A DNA stretch of 64,000 nucleotides, from the NCBI RefSeq assembly GCF_021390395.1, contig NZ_JAJUWT010000026.1:106252-170251 (forward strand), read 5' to 3'. This stretch comes from Saccharothrix sp. S26. Its GTDB lineage: Bacteria; Actinomycetota; Actinomycetes; Mycobacteriales; Pseudonocardiaceae. Positions 60,398-64,000 of the stretch are shown here, piece by piece; positions within the stretch are counted from its first letter, which is position 1; every line of letters begins with the position of its first letter. Below the pieces are notes generated by a model. The model did no database searches. It saw nothing but the letters and a program-made list of their open reading frames with translations, and was not told where the DNA came from. The position numbers and the translations under genes are program-made.

Positions 60398-60600
60398 CGC
60401 CGCACCCCGCAGTTGTCGCCGGGGCAGTCGGTGATGCGCCAGGTGCGGCGTGCGGCGGCGTTGCGGCCGGACAGCAGGTTGGTCGCGTCGCGCAGCCGTT
60501 CGGCGGCCTCCCGGTTCTCCAAGCAGTGCGCCGGAGAAGTCCAGCCGTCGGGATGCGCCAGGGTGGCGGACTCGATGTAGGCGACGTGCACGCGGTTCAT
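60394..60600 (-). CDS. Small hypothetical protein of the transfer operon
   Basis: 68 aa, basic, with two C-terminal Cys (ITDCPGDNCGVRR) that could bind a metal with the His near the N-terminus. ATG 60600 overlaps the upstream HTH gene's stop and its own stop overlaps the next ATG (ATGA at both ends), so it is translationally coupled. Function unknown. Confidence 0.72.
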   Translation of the reverse strand: MNRVHVAYIESATLAHPDGWTSPAHCLENREAAERLRDATNLLSGRNAAARRTWRITDCPGDNCGVRR

Positions 60601-61220
60601 CGGGCACCTCCGCCCCGCTGCGGTGCGCAGCGCGGACACGGCACCGACCGCGTGCGGTCCTCGTCCAGCCACACCACGCGAGCGGAGACCGGGTCGGAAT
60701 CGCGAGCATCGCAGTGGCCGCACACCGGCCGCACCGCCGAGCGCCCATCGGGCGCGCTCGGCGTAGGACGGTTTCCTGGACGGTTAAAGGACGGTTTGGG
60801 CGTCGTGCTGACGCCCCCGTTGGTTGCTGTTGACGCCCCCAGGCGCTTCTGCTGACGCCCCCGGCTGGTCGGAGGGGCGTCGTCCTGGCGCCCCTCGTTC
60901 GGGGCTGTGGACAACTCGGGGGACAGGAGGTCGTAGACCTGGGGTCGTGCGTTGGCCTCCGGGATCTTGGCGTCGCGCACTCGCGTGTTGCCCGCACAGA
61001 TCAGGCCCAGCTCTTCCAGCGACCGCAGGGAACGCTGGATGGTCCGCCTGGACAGACGGGTGTAGCGCACCATCCGCTCGACCGACGGGAACGCGTCCCG
61101 ACCGTCGGGTCCGGCGTGGTTGGCGAGCGCGATCAGCGTGATCGCCAGCGTCGAGGCGTCCTTGCGGTCGGTGGGGATGGGGGCGCGGTTGAGCGCCCAA
61201 TCGATGGCCTCGATGCTCAC
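60597..61220 (-). CDS. Helix-turn-helix protein of AICE type
   Basis: 207 aa. The N-terminal winged HTH (DASTLAITLIALANHAGPDG ... RMVRYTRLSRRTIQRSLRSL) is of the Rep/phage replication O-protein-like kind found in AICEs; the C-terminus carries a zinc-finger-like VCGHCDA ... VPCPRCAP. It may start replication or regulate transfer. GTG at 61220 overlaps the upstream gene by 4 nt. Alternative: plain regulator. Confidence 0.78.
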   Translation of the reverse strand: MSIEAIDWALNRAPIPTDRKDASTLAITLIALANHAGPDGRDAFPSVERMVRYTRLSRRTIQRSLRSLEELGLICAGNTRVRDAKIPEANARPQVYDLLSPELSTAPNEGRQDDAPPTSRGRQQKRLGASTATNGGVSTTPKPSFNRPGNRPTPSAPDGRSAVRPVCGHCDARDSDPVSARVVWLDEDRTRSVPCPRCAPQRGGGAR

Positions 61221-61522
61221 CAGGCACCGTCCACGGCACGGGCGCGGTAGAGGAGGCTGGCGACGGTGCCCACGACCGAGGTGTCCTGGTCGGCCAGCCA
61301 TTCGATGACGTGCCGGTCGTGCTCGCCCAGTTCGACGCCGTCCAGTGGCTCCAGGAGGGCGGCGGTGCGGTCGGCGTGGCAACGAGCGCGCCACTGGTCG
61401 ATGGTCTCGTCGGACTGCTGGCTGTCGAGGGTTTCGACGCCGCTCATGTCGAAGGGCGGGCGAACGCGCCGCGGTGGCCGTCGGAGCGGCGTAGCGGAAG
61501 TGGGGAACTGGGTGGTGCTCAT
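61217..61522 (-). CDS. Small hypothetical protein, first gene of the transfer operon
   Basis: 101 aa, acidic C-terminal half with a helical segment (HDRHVIEWLADQDTSVVGTVAS) and a basic, Pro-rich N-terminus. Start ATG at 61522. It overlaps the HTH gene (GTGA). No family recognised; its position right after the att site suggests an operon leader or control gene. Confidence 0.68.
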   Translation of the reverse strand: MSTTQFPTSATPLRRPPRRVRPPFDMSGVETLDSQQSDETIDQWRARCHADRTAALLEPLDGVELGEHDRHVIEWLADQDTSVVGTVASLLYRARAVDGAW

Positions 61523-61552
61523 CGTGAACAGGACCTCTGGTGCTCGGGTCCC

Positions 61553-61574
61553 GTCTCACAGGCGTCTCACGAAC
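61553..61574. other. Right arm-type integrase sites
   Basis: GTCTCAC (61553-61559) and TCTCACGAAC (61565-61574) repeat the pair at 25597-25618 and lie 100 bp inside the right att core. They support this as the true right end of element 1. Confidence 0.6.
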
Positions 61575-61675
61575 CTGTTGGACGGGGCCGGAATGGAGGC
61601 CCTGACCTGGATTGTCACCGGACTCGACCAGCCACAACGGACCGGAGAAGACCACTGTGGACACCCCTTGTCCCG

Positions 61676-61720
61676 CTGGGGGTCAAGGGGTCGCAGGTTC
61701 AAATCCTGTCGTCCCGACGG
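61676..61720 (+). other. Right att core (45 bp)
   Basis: Exact 45-bp copy of 25472-25516 without the rest of the tRNA: the preceding sequence does not fold into acceptor and D arms. It is attR of element 1 and, given the second integrase just beyond it, probably also the left att of a second element. Confidence 0.93.
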
Positions 61721-61726
61721 CCATGA

Positions 61727-61760
61727 CCAGCGGGTTTGCCTTTCGAGGCAAGCCCGCTGG
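61727..61760. terminator. Strong terminator hairpin after the second att copy
   Basis: A 15-bp stem CCAGCGGGTTTGCCT / AGGCAAGCCCGCTGG (one G-U) with a TTCG tetraloop is followed by TGTCGTTTTC. It may be the original tRNA-Pro terminator or belong to integrase 2. Confidence 0.82.
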
Positions 61761-61776
61761 TGTCGTTTTCGGCTGT

Positions 61777-61796
61777 TGTGGTCGCAATGTGGTCGC
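61777..61796. repeat. Arm-like repeats of integrase 2
   Basis: TGTGGTCGC occurs twice in direct orientation, 11 bp apart, between the att copy and integrase 2. The inverted form TGCGACCACA occurs at 63040-63049 on the other side of the gene. They differ from the GTCTCAC sites of element 1. Confidence 0.5.
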
Positions 61797-61806
61797 GTCC
61801 TGCGGG

Positions 61807-62979
61807 TCAGGCGACGTCGGCTTCGTTGAGGGCGTGGGCGATGACGTCGACGGCGTCGTGGGCGACGTGGCGTAGCAGGTGGCCGTAGACCTCGGTGGTG
61901 GTGGACAGGGTCGAGTGGCGCATCGCGCGGGAGATCACGGCGAGTGGCACGCGTGAGTTGAGCATGGTGGTGGCGGCGAAGTGCCGTAGGTCGTGTACGC
62001 GGATCCTCGGTAGTCCGGCGGCGTCGGCGAGTTGGTGGAAGTGCCGGAGCACGTACTCGGGTCGTAGTGGCCTGCCGTCGGGTCGGTGGAAGACGAGGTC
62101 GTCGCCGGGTTGGCGGAGCTGTTGGTGGCGCAGTGCGGTGATGACGCGGTCGGACAGGCCGATCCAGGTGCGGCTGCTCTTGGTCTTGGGTGCGGTGAGG
62201 ACGGGTGTGGTGTTGTTGATGTTGGACAGGGTGTAGCGGATGAACGCCACGTGGTCGTCGAGGCTGATGTCGTTCCAGTGCAGGGCGAGTGCCTCGCCTT
62301 TGCGTAGTCCGGTGCCGATGATGACCTCCAACAGGTCGGTGAGCGGGTCGTCGTGGTCGTGGCAGTAGCGCAGGAACCGTGCTGCCTCGCTCGGTGACCA
62401 GCAGGTGGGTTCGTACATCGGTGGCCGCGGCACCAGGACGTAGCGGGCGGGGTTGTGGGCCAGTCGTCGTTGTCGGACGGCGTCGGTCAGGGCGCTGGAC
62501 AGGGTGACGACGCAGCGCCGCAGGGTGACCGGGCCGCGCCCGGCGGCCAGCTGGTCGTGAATGAACAGCGCAATGTGCTGGTGATTGAGCGCGTCCAGCC
62601 GCACCGCGCCCAAGGCGGGAACGAGGTCCTTGCAGACGTAGTCGTGGTAGCGGGCCGTGGTCGTCGGCTTGAGCGTCGACGCCTTGTCGTGCAGCCATGT
62701 GGTCAGGTAGTCGGCGACGGTCTGCTTGTCGTCGGTGACGATGCCCGTCCGTTCGTACTCCAGCACCTTGCCCAACGCCGCCTGGGCCTCTGTCCTGGTG
62801 GTGAAGCCGCTGCGCCGCATGGTCCGCCGATGTCCGTCCAGCGACGGCAGGTCGACCGCGAACGCCCATCGTCCGTGCCTACCGCCCGCCAGTTCGGGGC
62901 AGCGGGGGCCGAGCTGGCTGCCCGCGGCATCCCGGCAGCCGCACCGTCGGTATACACGCCCGCGTTGAGGGTTGCTCAT
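61807..62979 (-). CDS. Tyrosine recombinase/integrase 2
   Basis: 390 aa. An N-terminal Cys-rich stretch (VYRRCGCRDAAGSQLGPRCP) is a zinc-ribbon-like arm domain typical of actinobacterial integrases. The catalytic residues are Arg in GTGLRKGEALALHW, His-x-x-Arg in RVHDLRHFAATTM, His in MRHSTLSTTTEVYGH and the Tyr in EVYGH. ATG at 62979 with GAAGG 9 nt upstream. It faces the att copy 87 nt away, as integrase 1 does at the left copy, but the two proteins are clearly different families. It presumably belongs to a tandem element. Confidence 0.92.
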   Translation of the reverse strand: MSNPQRGRVYRRCGCRDAAGSQLGPRCPELAGGRHGRWAFAVDLPSLDGHRRTMRRSGFTTRTEAQAALGKVLEYERTGIVTDDKQTVADYLTTWLHDKASTLKPTTTARYHDYVCKDLVPALGAVRLDALNHQHIALFIHDQLAAGRGPVTLRRCVVTLSSALTDAVRQRRLAHNPARYVLVPRPPMYEPTCWSPSEAARFLRYCHDHDDPLTDLLEVIIGTGLRKGEALALHWNDISLDDHVAFIRYTLSNINNTTPVLTAPKTKSSRTWIGLSDRVITALRHQQLRQPGDDLVFHRPDGRPLRPEYVLRHFHQLADAAGLPRIRVHDLRHFAATTMLNSRVPLAVISRAMRHSTLSTTTEVYGHLLRHVAHDAVDVIAHALNEADVA

Positions 62980-63466
62980 TATGACCTTCTTTCGTGTTCC
63001 ACCTCCGGTGCTGGAGGCGGAACACGAGCGTGCGCCACATGCGACCACACCGCGACCATCGGCGACGTCACCGCAGGTCTGGTTCACGGCACTTGTCGAC
63101 AGGACACCACATGGGCTCCATGATCAGCACCCGTCACTGTCGTTCGTCGCACCGTGGCGAGTGCAGAACTATCGGTTTCGAAGTGCCCACGATGTGCTGG
63201 CCATCCCGCTCGCGTAGCGAGCGCCAGCTCTCTGGTGGCCCGAAACGTTGTTTACGGTCGGTGACCTGTAACGATGAATATTCGAGCGGCACAGGGTCTC
63301 AAAGAAGCCGCAGGCCAGTAGCGCCTCGGTCTGGGAGCGAAGGAACGTTGGCCAGGAGTCGAGGTGCGCTCTTGGTGATGGCCTTACTCTTGGTCGAGAA
63401 GTGATCTACGAAGAGCTTCGCCACCTCCACCACGATCGCTACCCACCTAGCCAGGTTGGAAACGGC
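62980..63466. other. 487-bp region without a supported gene
   Basis: It contains the inverted arm-like site TGCGACCACACC (63040) next to CGCGACCA, upstream of integrase 2. Base composition is lower in G+C near 63250-63300. No convincing gene. Confidence 0.5.
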
Positions 63467-64000
63467 TCACTCTTGTTGGCCTTCTTCCTTCAACTTCTGT
63501 ATCGCGGCCTGGGTAATCTCAAGATATTTCCTGTATTGGGCGTTGTCGGGGTCGGTGGTGGCGAGGTGTTTGTGGATGGTGAGGGCGGCGTTGTAGTGGT
63601 GTTCGGCGGTGGTGGTGTCGCCGCGTGCGATGGCGAGGTCGCCCAGGTTGTTGTGGCTGATGCTGAGGTCGCGTTGGTATTCGGCGTTGTCGGGGTCGGT
63701 GGTGGCGAGGTGTTTACGGATGGTGAGGGCGGCGTTGTAGTGGTGTTCGGCGGTGGTGGTGTCGCCGCGTGCGATGGCGAGGTCGCCCAGCTTGCCGTGG
63801 CTGACGCTGAGGTCGCGTTGGTATTGGGCGTTGTCGGGGTCGGTGGTGGCGAGGTGTTCGGCGATGGCCAGATCGGCGTTGTAGTGGTGTTCGGCGGTGG
63901 TGGTGTCGCCGCGTGCGATGGCGAGGTCGCCCAGGTTGTTGTGGCTGATGCTGAGGTCGCGTTGGTATTGGGCGTTGTCGGGGTCGGTGGTGGCGAGGTG
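63467..64000 (-). CDS. TPR-repeat protein, C-terminal part
   Basis: 178 residues visible; the start lies beyond the window. The chain consists of 48-residue units (HLATTDPDNAQYQRDLSISH then NNLGDLAIARGDTTTAEHHY), tetratricopeptide-like, ending with a charged tail KLKEEGQQE. Units differ by only a few residues. Proteins of this kind in actinomycetes often carry an N-terminal NB-ARC or CHAT domain, which cannot be checked here. Probably cargo of the second element. Confidence 0.85.
   Translation of the reverse strand, partial: HLATTDPDNAQYQRDLSISHNNLGDLAIARGDTTTAEHHYNADLAIAEHLATTDPDNAQYQRDLSVSHGKLGDLAIARGDTTTAEHHYNAALTIRKHLATTDPDNAEYQRDLSISHNNLGDLAIARGDTTTAEHHYNAALTIHKHLATTDPDNAQYRKYLEITQAAIQKLKEEGQQE
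63535..64000. repeat. 144-bp near-identical tandem repeats
   Basis: The sequence TATT(g/c)GGCGTTGTC recurs at 63535, 63679, 63823 and 63967, exactly 144 bp apart, and intervening sequence is nearly identical. It encodes the TPR units; high DNA identity implies recent expansion or conversion. Confidence 0.9.

Noticed and set aside
57117..60434. 1105-aa plus-strand frame opposite the transfer operon
   Set aside because: Low-complexity Arg/Gly shadow; the minus strand has Walker motifs and transmembrane helices in coupled genes.
61807..62979. Integrase 2 as the second recombinase of element 1
   Set aside because: It lies outside the right att core, has different arm repeats and a different N-terminal domain; a tandem element is simpler.
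63535..64000. CRISPR array
   Set aside because: The repeats are 144 bp, contiguous and in frame, encoding TPR units; there are no spacers or cas genes in the window.

Overview
The window is about 70% G+C, with GTG starts, many leaderless promoters, 4-bp stop/start overlaps and inverted-repeat terminators without U-tracts. Together with the gene content (TetR-controlled fatty-acid catabolism, DUF1015, cmk-plsC-der, SpoIIIE-type conjugation genes, an FxLD lanthipeptide cluster) this points to a filamentous actinomycete, most likely Pseudonocardiaceae (Saccharothrix/Actinosynnema/Lentzea type). The family assignment is inference.

Chromosomal part, 1-25.5 kb. A partial cytochrome P450 (1-986, minus) is followed by a TetR regulator facing a beta-oxidation-like operon: acyl-CoA dehydrogenase, thiolase and SDR (1844-4971). 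The same 16-bp palindrome that sits in that divergent promoter recurs 9 kb away in front of a second SDR-MaoC hydratase operon (10955-10970), so one regulon is likely. Between them lie a three-gene secreted/membrane operon (solute-binding-like anchored protein, lipoprotein with binding and VWA domains, membrane-anchored partner; 5047-8448), a second TetR and a DinB-like protein. Further right are an SDR-quinone oxidoreductase pair, a divergent pair of small genes sharing a near-perfect LexA SOS box (13369-13384), a methyltransferase, a CmpX-like membrane protein, a subtilase with a separately encoded propeptide-like protein, a KhtTU-type K+/H+ antiporter, DUF1015, an FMN-binding protein, cmk-plsC-der, and a NarL-type two-component system ending at tRNA-Pro(GGG).

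Integrated element, 25472-61720 (36.2 kb). The 3' part of the tRNA is repeated exactly (45 bp) at 61676-61720. Integrase 1 lies just inside the left copy, and matching GTCTCAC-type arm sites occur inside both ends. The element carries an integration/regulation module with a RepA-like ATPase (25.6-29.1 kb), a membrane AbiTii protein, a MobC/relaxase module with a candidate oriT (30.5-32.9 kb), a complete FxLD-family class I lanthipeptide cluster with regulators and a PIMT-like methyltransferase (33.7-45.3 kb), an orphan AT-richer gene, a defense module (C5 methyltransferase fused to an HhH-GPD/[4Fe-4S] glycosylase-like domain, divergent from MORC-like ATPase, Z1 helicase, PD-(D/E)XK protein and AIPR protein; 46.9-56.5 kb), and an AICE-type transfer operon (SpoIIIE/TraB, Spd-like, HTH proteins; 56.5-61.5 kb).

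Beyond 61720 a second, different tyrosine integrase (61807-62979) has the same orientation next to the second att copy and has its own repeated arm-like sites. This suggests a second element in tandem that runs out of the window. The window ends inside a TPR gene built of near-identical 144-bp repeats.

The two most notable systems are the methyltransferase-glycosylase/MORC/Z1/AIPR restriction-like island and the lanthipeptide cluster travelling on the same mobile element.
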